Assembly (NCBI GenBank): GCA_018970165.1
Contig: JAGWWZ010000038.1
Coordinates: 1-34,532, forward strand
Source of the DNA: Planctomycetota bacterium
Lineage (GTDB): Bacteria; Planctomycetota; Planctomycetia; Pirellulales; Pirellulaceae
Direction: 5' to 3'
DNA: 34,532 nt
Shown here: positions 26,617 through 34,220 of the stretch, piece after piece
How the letters are laid out: the number at the start of each line of letters is the position of its first letter
Numbering within the stretch: the first letter of the stretch is position 1
Program-made: the position numbers and the translations under genes
Notes under the pieces: model-generated
Seen by the model: the letters and a program-made list of their open reading frames with translations, nothing else
What the model was told of the DNA's origin: nothing
Database searches by the model: none

Positions 26617-26960
26617 CTATCGGAGCATCTTGGTCATGAAGACGTTGAAGTCTGTAGCAATATACTCACCAAACGCACTGCTCCATTCGAAGCCATGTGA
26701 GCGTACTGCGCAGATAGAGCACATGCGCGGCTTCAAACGCTGGGCCGGTACCTGTTTCAAGATACAGTCGCGAATACCCTCGCTGGCTAGCCGTTCGTAT
26801 GATTTCATTGAGTATCGCTTGTCCGACACCGCGACGCAAAAAAGCCTCGCGTGTTCGCATGGCCGGGCGGAGAATTGCTATGCATGCCCGAGAGATGCTC
26901 TGCAATCAGAGAGTGCACTGCTTCAGTGGACAAGTCATCTTCACGGACTTCGATACGCAT
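26617..26960 (-). pseudogene. GNAT acetyltransferase with internal deletion and frameshift
   Basis: Three reading frames carry consecutive parts of one GNAT protein. ATG 26960 gives MRIEVREDDLSTEAVHSLIAEHLSGMHSNSPP. A different frame then gives AMRTREAFLRRGVGQAIL and NEIIRTASQRGYSRLYLETG. After a shift near 26700-26713 the third frame gives HGFEWSSAFGEYIATDFNVFMTKML. Between the first two parts about 40 residues of the fold's centre, including the expected strand before the acetyl-CoA loop, are missing; the junction is near 26860-26875. The remains are well conserved, so loss is recent. The ATG follows a GTTAGGC motif by 19 bases. Confidence 0.75.
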
Positions 26961-26978
26961 CTCGCTACTGCCTATACA

Positions 26979-27075
26979 GCCTAACTCCACCGATCACCCA
27001 ACCAATCGCAGAATATAGGATCCTCATTCACGATCAACCTGGTACTTGGACAGATCTCTTTGCTCTGTTGCTGCA
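26979..27075 (-). other. Candidate attC recombination site (integron cassette end)
   Basis: On the minus strand the site ends in GTTAGGC (26979-26985), the canonical R' box. It begins with ACAGAGCAAAGAGATCTGTC near 27070, resembling GGAGCAAAGCGGTGAAC of the site at 30028-30117. The internal arms GATCTGTCCAAGTACC and GATCACCCAACC (left arm read on the plus strand) pair partially with extra unpaired bases. It encodes the last residues of the ankyrin protein, and a start codon follows 19 bases after the R' box. The stem is weak, so this is tentative. Confidence 0.4.
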
Positions 27076-27935
27076 TCCAATAGTCTCGCGATCTCCTCTT
27101 TATCCTCGTCACCAGGAAAAGTACTTTCGCGATAGGATTCGCACCAGTAGGAAGGAGTAAGGCCCTCTTCATCTGTTGCCGTGATATCCGCCCCCGCATC
27201 GAGAAGCAATTTCACACTCGCGACGTTACCACCACGCACGGCCAAGTGCAAAGGGGTATCACCCGATGAATCAGCAACGTTGACGTTGGCTCCACGTCTG
27301 ATCATTGCCTCAAGTACCTTCGGACTATTGGTAGCACGATGCAGCGGTGTGATATCACCGACGCCGTCGATATAAACACCCGTCCTGGTGTTTATTTTTG
27401 CATTGGACTCGATTAGGAGCATAGAAAGATCATCATACCCGTTGTATACCGATGCCGCGAGTGCGGTACCGCCATATCCATCATCGAGATCGAGATACGC
27501 CTTCGCCTTGATCAGTAACCTCGCGATCGCGACGCGCCGTTTATCGCGTTCGGCGATGAGGTTCGAGTCAATCAACTTGAATCGTGTCTCCGCGTCTTGC
27601 CTTCCGGCGGTCGTGTTCTCTGTACGCTTTTCAGGCTGAGGTTCGCGATGACTGTTTGCTACTGCTAGCAAAGGAGTCCATTTGTCCGAAGCAACATGTG
27701 AAAAACCGAGTGACCATTTGTCCTCGAAAAGATGTTCGTCGTAGTATCCGAGCCAAGTGTTGGGGTCTGCCCCCTCAGCGAGCAGACGTTGGACACGGTC
27801 AACATCCAGCTCAAATGCTGCGATCACCAACTGCTGGTGTTTGCTGTATTTGGCCTTTGCTTGATCCTTGGTTTCCGAACATCCAGCCATGGAAACACAG
27901 ATAAATAACGTCAACATGGCTACCCAGTTTGGCAT
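27024..27935 (-). CDS. Ankyrin-repeat lipoprotein
   Basis: The 303-residue protein has a lipoprotein signal (MPNWVAMLTLFICVSMAGC) with the lipidated Cys at 19, then ankyrin repeats. Clear ones are LVIAAFELDVDRVQRLLAEGADPN, TALAASVYNGYDDLSMLLIE, TPLHRATNSPKVLEAMIRRG and TPLHLAVRGGNVASVKLLLD. Ankyrin repeats mediate protein binding; the partner is unknown and the location is outside the cytoplasmic membrane. I preferred ATG 27935 because AAGGA then lies eight bases upstream; ATG 27944 has it immediately adjacent. The gene begins 34 bases after the DUF4013-like stop codon. Its last codons lie inside the candidate attC site, including TEQRDL. Confidence 0.82.
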   Translation of the reverse strand: MPNWVAMLTLFICVSMAGCSETKDQAKAKYSKHQQLVIAAFELDVDRVQRLLAEGADPNTWLGYYDEHLFEDKWSLGFSHVASDKWTPLLAVANSHREPQPEKRTENTTAGRQDAETRFKLIDSNLIAERDKRRVAIARLLIKAKAYLDLDDGYGGTALAASVYNGYDDLSMLLIESNAKINTRTGVYIDGVGDITPLHRATNSPKVLEAMIRRGANVNVADSSGDTPLHLAVRGGNVASVKLLLDAGADITATDEEGLTPSYWCESYRESTFPGDEDKEEIARLLDAATEQRDLSKYQVDRE

Positions 27936-27969
27936 CTGTAACATCCTTTTTGCAAGTGAAAAAAAGGGG

Positions 27970-28857
27970 TCACCGGATTGGAGCCTCGATCGGGCCGAGC
28001 CTCAGAGCAACGAACGGCGACCGTGGCCACGTAGCGAGGTAGCCCGGGATCGGCTCATATCGGACGGTCAGTACTCCATTCGGTGCGGCCGCAAATCCTT
28101 GCCAGTAGCAATCCCGGAACTCGGCGTACGGCCCCCCCTCGGGGTGCGGCACCTCGTTAAATAGGTACGTGATGCCGAGGTAGCACCAGACCACTCCCCA
28201 CGGTGAGAAGGGCAGGCAAAAGTGTCCGAGCAGGCTCATCACACTCGACCCGATCCACGCCTCTAGGTATCGCCGCGGGTGTCGGGCGATCAACTGCACC
28301 GCTGGCCACAACGCGAACGCGGAACGCATCCGCCGAGTACGGGTTACGTTCAAGAAGCCAGCCGGGATGAAGAATACCACCAGATGGAACGCGGCTCCCA
28401 ACGCATACAACTCCCACTCACTCACGTCGAGGGTTGAAAGAGTGACTCGGGCATAGATTAGTCCAGATGGGATGATGAGCGTCGAGAAGATCGGGATAGC
28501 CAAAAAGAACAACAAGACCGGAACCCACGGGACGCTCCCGATGAAGGAATCGTTCGCCACCCGCAGCGCGAACCAGAGGTAGAGTGGCGAGAGATAGAGG
28601 TGAATCACCCCCACCGCCTGTAGCCCGCCACGGAGGTAGTGCCACAACCCAGCCTCCCAGTCAGGGAGGATCGGTGACGCCCCTTCGGCCAGTCGGAACA
28701 CCGCCTCACGCCGGTATCCGAGCAAGGCGAGCCAGCCGATGAATGGAATCAACAGCACCAGCCCGGCGGTCCAAATCTTGGACTTCCAGCGTGGATCGGC
28801 CACGATGTATCGGCTTGCGGAACTCCAGTCGAGTTGGCGAAGTGGCATGGTTATCAC
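27970..28857 (-). CDS. DUF4013-like multi-helix membrane protein
   Basis: The 295-residue protein carries about six hydrophobic helices: IWTAGLVLLIPFIGWLALLGY, HLYLSPLYLWFALRV, VPVLLFFLAIPIFSTLII, ELYALGAAFHLVVFFIPAGF, SSVMSLLGHFCLPFSPWG and others. The opening pair with DPRWKSKIWTAGLVLLIPFIGW and LGYRREAVFRLAEG matches DUF4013 proteins I know; function is unknown. The GTG start (28857) overlaps the upstream stop codon by four bases (GTGA), showing translational coupling; ATG 28848 is an alternative. Codon use looks more GC-rich than in flanking genes, as does the upstream gene, so the two may have arrived together. Confidence 0.65.
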   Translation of the reverse strand: MITMPLRQLDWSSASRYIVADPRWKSKIWTAGLVLLIPFIGWLALLGYRREAVFRLAEGASPILPDWEAGLWHYLRGGLQAVGVIHLYLSPLYLWFALRVANDSFIGSVPWVPVLLFFLAIPIFSTLIIPSGLIYARVTLSTLDVSEWELYALGAAFHLVVFFIPAGFLNVTRTRRMRSAFALWPAVQLIARHPRRYLEAWIGSSVMSLLGHFCLPFSPWGVVWCYLGITYLFNEVPHPEGGPYAEFRDCYWQGFAAAPNGVLTVRYEPIPGYLATWPRSPFVALRLGPIEAPIR

Positions 28858-29978
28858 TGAGGATTGGTCGCTGTGGGCAGGGTCCAGCCGGTTTCATCAC
28901 CCCGGACTGCCCACACACCCAAGGGTCGCAGGTGGGCTACGATCTCGTCAAACGTGATCAGCCCCATACACGCCATGGCCCCGATCTTCGGCGGTTGCCC
29001 ATCGAGCAGCTTTCGGGCCAGGATGATGGCTGGCGAACTAGGGGTTGCCGGGCCGTCGAAGTCGGTCACGATCGAGAGACGCCGCTCGATCGATATCCCA
29101 CCGTGATCACGCCCCCGAACCCAGACCGCCAGTGCGCCGTTCTTTGATCCAAGCGGGTAGAGCATCAGGGAAAGATTGAGGAATGTCCGGGCGTGCCGTT
29201 CGGGGCGCCAACCAAACAATCTTGCCGGAAACCGGCAAAGCGAAAGTAGGTAGTTGAGCAAATTGAGTTCTAACCCAGCTTGGAATCGGACGGTTCGCGC
29301 CCCGAACTCAGCCGGGAACAACTCCAATTCGGGGACATCGCAGTTGTGGACGCGACGGCGATTTACTGGCGGCGGAAATACCCGACGTTGAGCGTCGCCC
29401 CATCCGTCCCGGAGTACCCATCGCCCCCCGTCCCAGTACCGAATCTTCCGGCTCAGGTACGTCAAGACGGCGGCGATCGTGGAAGCCCCACGGGGATTTT
29501 GGTTTCCAGGGCTGAGCGCGGTGTGGATCTCATCGATGGTTGCGAACGCCGGTGCCATCTCGCGGACCATTGCGGATGTGATCGCAGGGGTCGAACTGGC
29601 ACCAGAAGTCACGAGCAGACCGCGACTGCGAGCCTTTTGATCTAAAGCCCCGATCCCGGCAACGAACTCGCGCCCATCGGACAGGTCGAGGTAGTGAGCA
29701 CCAGCTTCCAGGCAGATCGAGGCGACGCGGTAATCCGCTCCTTGGAAGGGCCCAGCGGCGTGGATGACAACAGCAGAATCTTCTATCGCAGCCCGAAGTG
29801 ACGCCGAGTCTTCGAGATTGCAGGGGACGAATTCAGCCCCGATGCGGTGGGCGAGATTGGACCCAACTCGAACGTCACGGCCCGCGATCCGAACACGGCA
29901 TCCAGGGTGGTGTACCAATGCCTCGGCGACCCGGCCGCCGAACACACCATAACCGCCCAGAACAGTCACTATTTGCAT
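28854..29978 (-). CDS. Saccharopine-dehydrogenase-like NAD(P)-binding protein
   Basis: The 374-residue protein starts MQIVTVLGGYGVFGGRVAEAL, a Rossmann GxGxxG-type fingerprint near 8-15. It continues HHPGCRVRIAGRD, ASLRAAIEDSAVVIHAAGPFQG and CLEAGAHYLDLSDGREFVAGI, the pattern of saccharopine-dehydrogenase-family (trans-acting enoyl reductase-like) oxidoreductases. The C-terminal half is alpha/beta with YLSRKIRYWDGGRWVLRDGWG. Substrate unknown; a reductase acting on a lipid-linked or amino-acid substrate is inferred from family members. ATG 29978 has no strong ribosome binding site. It precedes and overlaps the DUF4013-like gene. Confidence 0.75.
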   Translation of the reverse strand: MQIVTVLGGYGVFGGRVAEALVHHPGCRVRIAGRDVRVGSNLAHRIGAEFVPCNLEDSASLRAAIEDSAVVIHAAGPFQGADYRVASICLEAGAHYLDLSDGREFVAGIGALDQKARSRGLLVTSGASSTPAITSAMVREMAPAFATIDEIHTALSPGNQNPRGASTIAAVLTYLSRKIRYWDGGRWVLRDGWGDAQRRVFPPPVNRRRVHNCDVPELELFPAEFGARTVRFQAGLELNLLNYLLSLCRFPARLFGWRPERHARTFLNLSLMLYPLGSKNGALAVWVRGRDHGGISIERRLSIVTDFDGPATPSSPAIILARKLLDGQPPKIGAMACMGLITFDEIVAHLRPLGVWAVRGDETGWTLPTATNPQ

Positions 29979-30027
29979 GATTTCAAGTCGCTAAAGTACG
30001 CGAATGCCCAATGTCAATCGCTCTTGT

Positions 30028-30117
30028 TCAAGCGCCAGCGGCAACAGGGCCATCGCTTAGAATACTACAACTTGATTTTCTGCGCTGTCCAAGGTTCTCG
30101 TTCACCGCTTTGCTCCG
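30028..30117 (-). other. Candidate attC recombination site
   Basis: On the minus strand GACGGAGCAAAGCGGTGAAC (from 30117) starts the site. The plus-strand left arm CCAGCGGCAACAGGGCC (30035-30051) corresponds to ACGGCGGTAACGGGGCC of the site at 34353, and the right arm CGTTCACCGCTTTG is identical to that site over 14 bases. The arms GCGGCAAC and GCGGTGAAC pair with one extra G in the same place. The R' end GCTTGAA deviates from GTTRRRY. The stop codon of the truncated glycosyltransferase lies within it. Confidence 0.5.
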
Positions 30118-30615
30118 TCGAACCCGCCAATCGAATCAAAATCGCTCTTGTAGCACCAAAACATCCCGGCGCTGACACGATGCCATAGAACAAAGGGCAA
30201 AACGACCATGAGACTGCATGCTATCCCCAAAGACCATCGTTCGGGATAGATTCTGACGCCACCCCCGATGTACCGTCGAGTACTGAGCGTACGCATAACT
30301 TCTCCGAGCATGTTTCGCGACATCACGCTATCCGCATCGATCGTCACTATAATCTCCCCGGTCGCTGCCGAAACACCCGCATTCCGAATTCTGCTTACGT
30401 TGCGAGCATCTTCTCGGACGATGCGACAATCCAATGAAACAGCAATCTCCTCGGTTCGGTCATTGCACCGGTTCAGGACAACAATGTGCTCGAAATCGAT
30501 CGCTGCGAATTGTGCAGACTCAATTACCGACGAGACGCACGCTGCAAGGTGCTTTTCTTCATTATGAGCTGGTGTGATGACGGAAAGTTTCTTTTTTGAT
30601 ACAACGCCCCATCAT
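30102..30615 (-). pseudogene. Truncated, frameshifted family 2 glycosyltransferase
   Basis: The main frame reads VITPAHNEEKHLAACVSSVI, then IVVLNRCNDRTEE, NAGVSAATGEIIVTIDADS with the DxD-type motif, and SAGMFWCYKSDFDSIGGFDG, a GT2 A-fold. It stops at GAKR, where normal members continue another 60 or more residues. Upstream, ATG ATG at 30615/30612 is in another frame; a run of six A (30592-30597 on the complementary strand) lies where the frames would join, and losing one A would give MMGRCIKKKLSVITPAH. So it is either a pseudogene or slippage-controlled. Codons before the break have no in-frame start. Confidence 0.7.
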
Positions 30616-30640
30616 GTACCAAGTGGGCGCAAGAAAAGGT

Positions 30641-30722
30641 TCGAAAGCCGAACGCCGACAACCGATATCTTAGGTGCAATGGATTGCTCTGCATTTCGGA
30701 CATCTTTACGAGTTGGATGTCA
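30641..30722 (-). other. Doubtful attC-like site after the DKN-repeat lipoprotein gene
   Basis: The minus strand contains GTCGGCGTTCGGC near 30641-30655, one base off the GTTAGGC box, and plus-strand GCCGACAACCG parallels the inner arm of the better sites. The far arm GGACATCTTTACGAGTTG is only loosely similar. It lies between the stop codon of one ORF and the start of the next, as a cassette end would. Confidence 0.22.
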
Positions 30723-31358
30723 TTTGATCTTCGCACTTCGCCGAGGTCCTAGGTAGGTCCATTTTCCATCCGTAGCCTGCCCTCGATTAGGAACCAGCAC
30801 GGCGTACCGTTCATCGCGTTTCTGTTCGTCGTAAAGTACATTTACGTCTTGAAATTCCTCGCCGAACATCCTGACCACTTCGGCCTTAGAGCGCAGATAG
30901 CAAACGGATCGAACCGTACTCTTGTCTTCGATCACACGAAAGTTGCTAGGCTCTTCAACGTTCATTCTTAAGCAACCAATAAAGATGTGCTTTGAATCAC
31001 AGGCATACGGATACCCCAGGACTTCAAATGTTTCCGAATCGGCGTCGACAATGATGGAATTCCCAAAGTATGCGTTGTTCTTGTCTTTTGCGTACTCTGT
31101 ACCTTCGAATTGAACATAGGAACCAGGATCAAAACCTTCCAAGACAGAAATACCGTGATAGACGTGGTTTTTGTCGACAGCATAGTCTCCAGATTTGAGG
31201 ACACGGAACGTATCCTCATCGACATCCATTTCGTGGACTTGATATCCTGCCGCATTATTCGTCACAAAGGCCCATTTCCCGTCAATCTTCTTGTATCCGC
31301 TTTCGCAACCTGTCAGCAATAAAACCATCAAGCCAATGAGTATCGTCTCAAATCTCAT
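30720..31358 (-). CDS. Lipoprotein with DKN-type (DKNYY-like) repeats
   Basis: The 212-residue protein has a lipoprotein signal ending LLLTGC (Cys18) and three repeats of about 30 residues: YAVDKNHVYHG near 59-69, YAKDKNNAYFG near 89-99 and YACDSKHIFIG near 118-128. Each is followed by a D-P-x-S/T-F segment (GFDPGSYVQF, DADSETFEVL). This matches DKNYY-family repeats found in outer-membrane-associated lipoproteins and frequent among cassette proteins. Function is unknown. It has the strongest ribosome binding site in the window, AAGGAGG at 31364-31370, five to six bases from the ATG. Confidence 0.85.
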   Translation of the reverse strand: MRFETILIGLMVLLLTGCESGYKKIDGKWAFVTNNAAGYQVHEMDVDEDTFRVLKSGDYAVDKNHVYHGISVLEGFDPGSYVQFEGTEYAKDKNNAYFGNSIIVDADSETFEVLGYPYACDSKHIFIGCLRMNVEEPSNFRVIEDKSTVRSVCYLRSKAEVVRMFGEEFQDVNVLYDEQKRDERYAVLVPNRGQATDGKWTYLGPRRSAKIK

Positions 31359-31687
31359 AAATACCTCCTTCTGACGTCATGACAGCCATTATTTTTCAAG
31401 TCAAGTTTGGCGGAACGGCGACCGTGGTTAGGCCGCAGCCCTCCGCGTGAAGAGGTACTCATGATTTGTGCGACCAATCCAAGATATGCGAAAGGCAGTC
31501 TGTTCCTGTGCTGGGTGAATTGAGTGGACGAACAACAACCTGACTCCAGCGGCGGGGTGATGGTTTCCATATCAACGCCCCGGATCGTCGCTTGCGTGTA
31601 TGGGATTGCTCCGAGGTTTTATGGTGAGTCGTTGAGGATAGCATCTTCAGAGCGCTCGAATATCACTGTTGCTCCAGAGCGTGTTCG
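31359..31687. other. Gap with remains of the IS-split cassette
   Basis: No full gene is supported. On the minus strand the sequence next to the IS end reads RTRSGATVIFERSEDAILNDSP then TAA (about 31618-31687), which may be the tail of the ORF cut by the IS. Plus-strand CCAGCGGCGGGG (31549 region) and GGATCGTCGCTTGCG with TTGCTCCG farther on recall the attC arms but are interrupted. A GTTAGGCC at 31429-31436 is an isolated half-site. Confidence 0.25.
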
Positions 31688-31730
31688 GCGACAGTTAGAA
31701 TTCCGCTTTAGCGACAATTAGAATTCCGCT
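31688..31730. repeat. Left terminal repeats of the IS
   Basis: GCGACAGTTAGAATTCCGCT (31688-31707) is followed by GCGACAATTAGAATTCCGCT (31711-31730), 23 bases apart. The istA-frame stop TAA (31695-31697 on the minus strand) lies in the outer copy. Confidence 0.85.
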
Positions 31731-34055
31731 GTTTAATTTTTCCTGGCTCACGATGATGCATTGCGGTCTTGGCTGGCTCGGTCCTTGCTGGCTTGTTCGA
31801 GCCGAAAGCTCGGAACGTTGAGTTCCAAGATCACGCTGTGATGCACGAGTCGATCGATAGCCGCAGCCGTCGTCATTGGATCCTTGAAGATGCTCTCCCA
31901 CTTCGAGAACGGCAGGTTGCTGCTCAGCAGGATGCTCGATCTCTCGTAGCGATCTGCGATCAACGTAAAGAGCACTTCCATCTCCTCGCGACTCTGCTGA
32001 ACATAGCCCAAGTCGTCGATGATCAAGATCGAGAACCTCCCAATCTTCGATAACAGTTGCGGTAGTTTCAAGTCCCGCTTCGCGGCCAGAAGGTGCTGCA
32101 CCAACTTCACACACGGTGCAAAGCATACCGTATAGCCCGCTCGAACCATCGAATCCCCCAACGCATTGAGCAAGAGCGTCTTTCCCGTACCTGGACGACC
32201 AAAGATCAGCACGTTGCTCGGTTGCTTCAAGAACTCGCCCGTGCGAAGCAGTTCCATCTTTTGACGTACGGTCCTCGGCAATCGGGTCCAATCGATTTGA
32301 TCCCAGGTCTTGCTCCGCTCCAATTCCGATGCTTTTAAGCGTCGCTGGATTCGATTCTGGTTGCGTGTCTGGCATTCGAGGATCGTCAGCTCGTTGAGAT
32401 ACTCCAAGTGACTCCAGTTCTCTTTGGCCGCTTGCTCTGCGATGCTGACCGCCGAAGTTCGCACCGTAGGCAGGCGAAGCTTCTTCAAACGGGAAGCCAG
32501 TTCCGATGGGTTCAGTGGCGTTCTCGCATGCTCGATCGAATTCGCTTCCGAGGTCAGATTGTTGGTCATTTAGCACCTCCTTGTGCTCTAACAGGTCATC
32601 GTATGAGTCGAGATCCGGTATCTCGACCTCCACATCTCGCATGTTCGTTGCAGGCAGGGCCGGGTGAATTTCATCGAGCATGGCAAACGCCAGCTTCTTG
32701 GTCAGATTTTGGCCCATCGCCATCATTCGCTGCGCGATGGGTTCTACGACGGCCAGGCCCTCCTGTTTCGCGCATTGGAGCATTCGAAGATAAACGCGCG
32801 TCGCATGGGCATCGCCGAGGGTTTCTCCCAGGTAATCGAATGCCTTGCGGAACTCAAGCGTTGGAAACATATGCTCCCGGTACCGATAGTGAGCGAACGC
32901 ACCGGGCTTGCGGACCAAAGTGTCGATGACATGCCGAAAGTCAATGAATTCCTGCTTGCTGCCGATCAGTCGGGGTGCCTCGAAACGTCTCTTACCCGCG
33001 TACCAGAGTTCGATCTGGTCGGAATGAATTCGGATCGTCACGCGATGACCAATGAAGCAGCTTGGGATCGAATACCGATTCTGTTTGACAGTGATGATCG
33101 AGTTACTGCCCACCATGCAATCGATTTCCGTGTAGGTCGGAAACGGCTTGGGTGGCAACGAGGCGAGCACAGCTTGCTCTTCTTGAAATAATGTCTCACG
33201 TGGCTGGTTCCTTGTTGCGGCGCATCGCTTCAAAAACGCTTGGTACTCATCGACACCAGCGAAGTTGCGATCTCCTCGCACTCGCAAGCATTGATCGACG
33301 TGGTCTTTGAAATGCCCATGGGAAGACTCGCAATCGCCGTTCTCTTCGGGCGACCTCACGTTAATTCGATGAGGCTTGACTTCGAAATGCTCAAGCAGTC
33401 TTCGGAAGTTGGCTTGGAAATGCCGCTCGGTACTGAGATTGTTCACCGCGGCTGTCATGGAATCGAAACGAATGCGCTCCGTCAATCCACCCATTGCATG
33501 GAAGGCATTTTGAATCCCTCGAGCGACGGCTTCAAACGACTCGGATAAACAAACCTCGGCATACTCCCAGTTGGAGAATGTCAACACGCCATGAAACACC
33601 AGATGGTCGAACCGCTCCCCAGCGATCGTGATCTTCAGATCGTTCATGCTGGTGAAATCGATCGCCAGGACATCTCCTGCCAAATGCTCCTGGTCAAAGG
33701 TTACCTCTTGCTCGACGCGATGATCGATTTTCCAATCGCGAACACGTCGCTCCAAGGTCCTTTTCCATGTGGCGGGGAACGTTTCAGGGTGACGGGTTCG
33801 CATTTCTTCGAAAAGGATATAGGCCTTGAGCGCCGAGTCCTGCTGAAGCATCGCCTCGATCTCGGGCCAAAACGGCGCGAGTCGATCCGGATGCGTTCGG
33901 TAACTGCGTGGGCCTTTGTCTCGTGGAGGATCTTCTCCCTTGAGAATTCGCGATGCTGTCTTGGGATCCATCTTGCACTTCCTTGCGCACTGAGTGATGT
34001 TGAGGCCTTGGTTCCAAAGGCGACGTAAACGCGATTTCCGAATCTCCGTGATCAT
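31695..34055 (-). CDS. istA: IstA-type IS21 transposase with an unusually long reading frame
   Basis: DDE-type transposase. The N-terminal helix-turn-helix is RLRRLWNQGLNITQCARKCKMDPKTASRIL (about 8-38); the catalytic triad is likely Asp133 (LAIDFTSM), Asp198 (RFDSMTAAV) and Glu243 (ENGDCESSHG). A C-terminal beta domain follows to about 495, where normal IstA proteins of this size end. Here the frame stays open for another 290 codons across istB in a different frame, ending in the left terminal repeat. ATG 34055 has AGGAGG six bases upstream. IstA cuts and joins the IS ends. The extra C-terminal part has no recognisable domain and is probably non-functional. Confidence 0.9.
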   Translation of the reverse strand: MITEIRKSRLRRLWNQGLNITQCARKCKMDPKTASRILKGEDPPRDKGPRSYRTHPDRLAPFWPEIEAMLQQDSALKAYILFEEMRTRHPETFPATWKRTLERRVRDWKIDHRVEQEVTFDQEHLAGDVLAIDFTSMNDLKITIAGERFDHLVFHGVLTFSNWEYAEVCLSESFEAVARGIQNAFHAMGGLTERIRFDSMTAAVNNLSTERHFQANFRRLLEHFEVKPHRINVRSPEENGDCESSHGHFKDHVDQCLRVRGDRNFAGVDEYQAFLKRCAATRNQPRETLFQEEQAVLASLPPKPFPTYTEIDCMVGSNSIITVKQNRYSIPSCFIGHRVTIRIHSDQIELWYAGKRRFEAPRLIGSKQEFIDFRHVIDTLVRKPGAFAHYRYREHMFPTLEFRKAFDYLGETLGDAHATRVYLRMLQCAKQEGLAVVEPIAQRMMAMGQNLTKKLAFAMLDEIHPALPATNMRDVEVEIPDLDSYDDLLEHKEVLNDQQSDLGSEFDRACENATEPIGTGFPFEEASPAYGANFGGQHRRASGQRELESLGVSQRADDPRMPDTQPESNPATLKSIGIGAEQDLGSNRLDPIAEDRTSKDGTASHGRVLEATEQRADLWSSRYGKDALAQCVGGFDGSSGLYGMLCTVCEVGAAPSGREAGLETTATVIEDWEVLDLDHRRLGLCSAESRGDGSALYVDRRSLREIEHPAEQQPAVLEVGEHLQGSNDDGCGYRSTRASQRDLGTQRSELSARTSQQGPSQPRPQCIIVSQEKLNSGILIVAKAEF
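31748..32569 (-). CDS. istB: IstB-type AAA+ ATPase of the IS21 element
   Basis: The 273-residue helper protein selects the target and activates IstA. The N-terminal helical region (residues 1-115) is followed by Walker A FGRPGTGKT (123-131), Walker B ILIIDDLG (181-188), sensor SSNLPFSKW (216-224) and the C-terminal AAIDRLVHHSVILEL (236-250). Length and motif order are normal. GGAGG precedes ATG 32569 by six bases and lies inside the end of the conserved istA region, so translation is likely coupled. Ser-rich residues end the protein. Confidence 0.95.
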   Translation of the reverse strand: MTNNLTSEANSIEHARTPLNPSELASRLKKLRLPTVRTSAVSIAEQAAKENWSHLEYLNELTILECQTRNQNRIQRRLKASELERSKTWDQIDWTRLPRTVRQKMELLRTGEFLKQPSNVLIFGRPGTGKTLLLNALGDSMVRAGYTVCFAPCVKLVQHLLAAKRDLKLPQLLSKIGRFSILIIDDLGYVQQSREEMEVLFTLIADRYERSSILLSSNLPFSKWESIFKDPMTTAAAIDRLVHHSVILELNVPSFRLEQASKDRASQDRNASS

Positions 34056-34111
34056 GGCAAGCCTCCTGAAAAATGGTGCTTGCCACAGTGAAAACCAAAC
34101 CGCTTCACTCG

Positions 34112-34220
34112 GGAATTCTAATTGTCGCTGATCGCCACAAGTCGTTATGCTAGCGTTGCTTAGCGACAGGGAATTCTAATTGTCGCGGAAGACCAAATTC
34201 CGGGATTTCTAACTGTCGCT
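34112..34220. repeat. Right terminal repeats of the IS
   Basis: GGAATTCTAATTGTCGC occurs at 34112-34128 and 34170-34186, and GGGATTTCTAACTGTCGCT at 34202-34220, inverted relative to the left end. Two inner copies and one outer copy are unevenly spaced. Confidence 0.82.

Larger units (their letters stand above)
31688..34220 (-). mobile_element. IS21-family insertion sequence with multiple terminal repeats
   Basis: The element holds an istA-type transposase gene followed by an istB-type ATPase gene, both on the minus strand, the standard IS21 order. Its ends carry copies of GCGACA(A/G)TTAGAATTCC: 31688-31707 and 31710-31730 on the left, inverted copies at 34112-34129, 34170-34186 and 34202-34220 on the right. 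Multiple inner copies are typical IS21 transposase binding sites. I could not assign a target duplication, so the outer limits are approximate by a few bases. Both genes look intact, so it may be active. It sits inside the cassette-like array. Confidence 0.85.

Noticed and set aside
31429-31436. GTTAGGCC as an attC half-site in the gap before the DKN-repeat gene
   Set aside because: No partner arm within 150 bases pairs with it, and its orientation (plus) disagrees with the other sites.
31459-31644. 61-codon minus-strand ORF between the IS and the DKN-repeat gene
   Set aside because: No start site, no motif, and it crosses the degenerate attC-like sequence in a frame unlike the other array ORFs.
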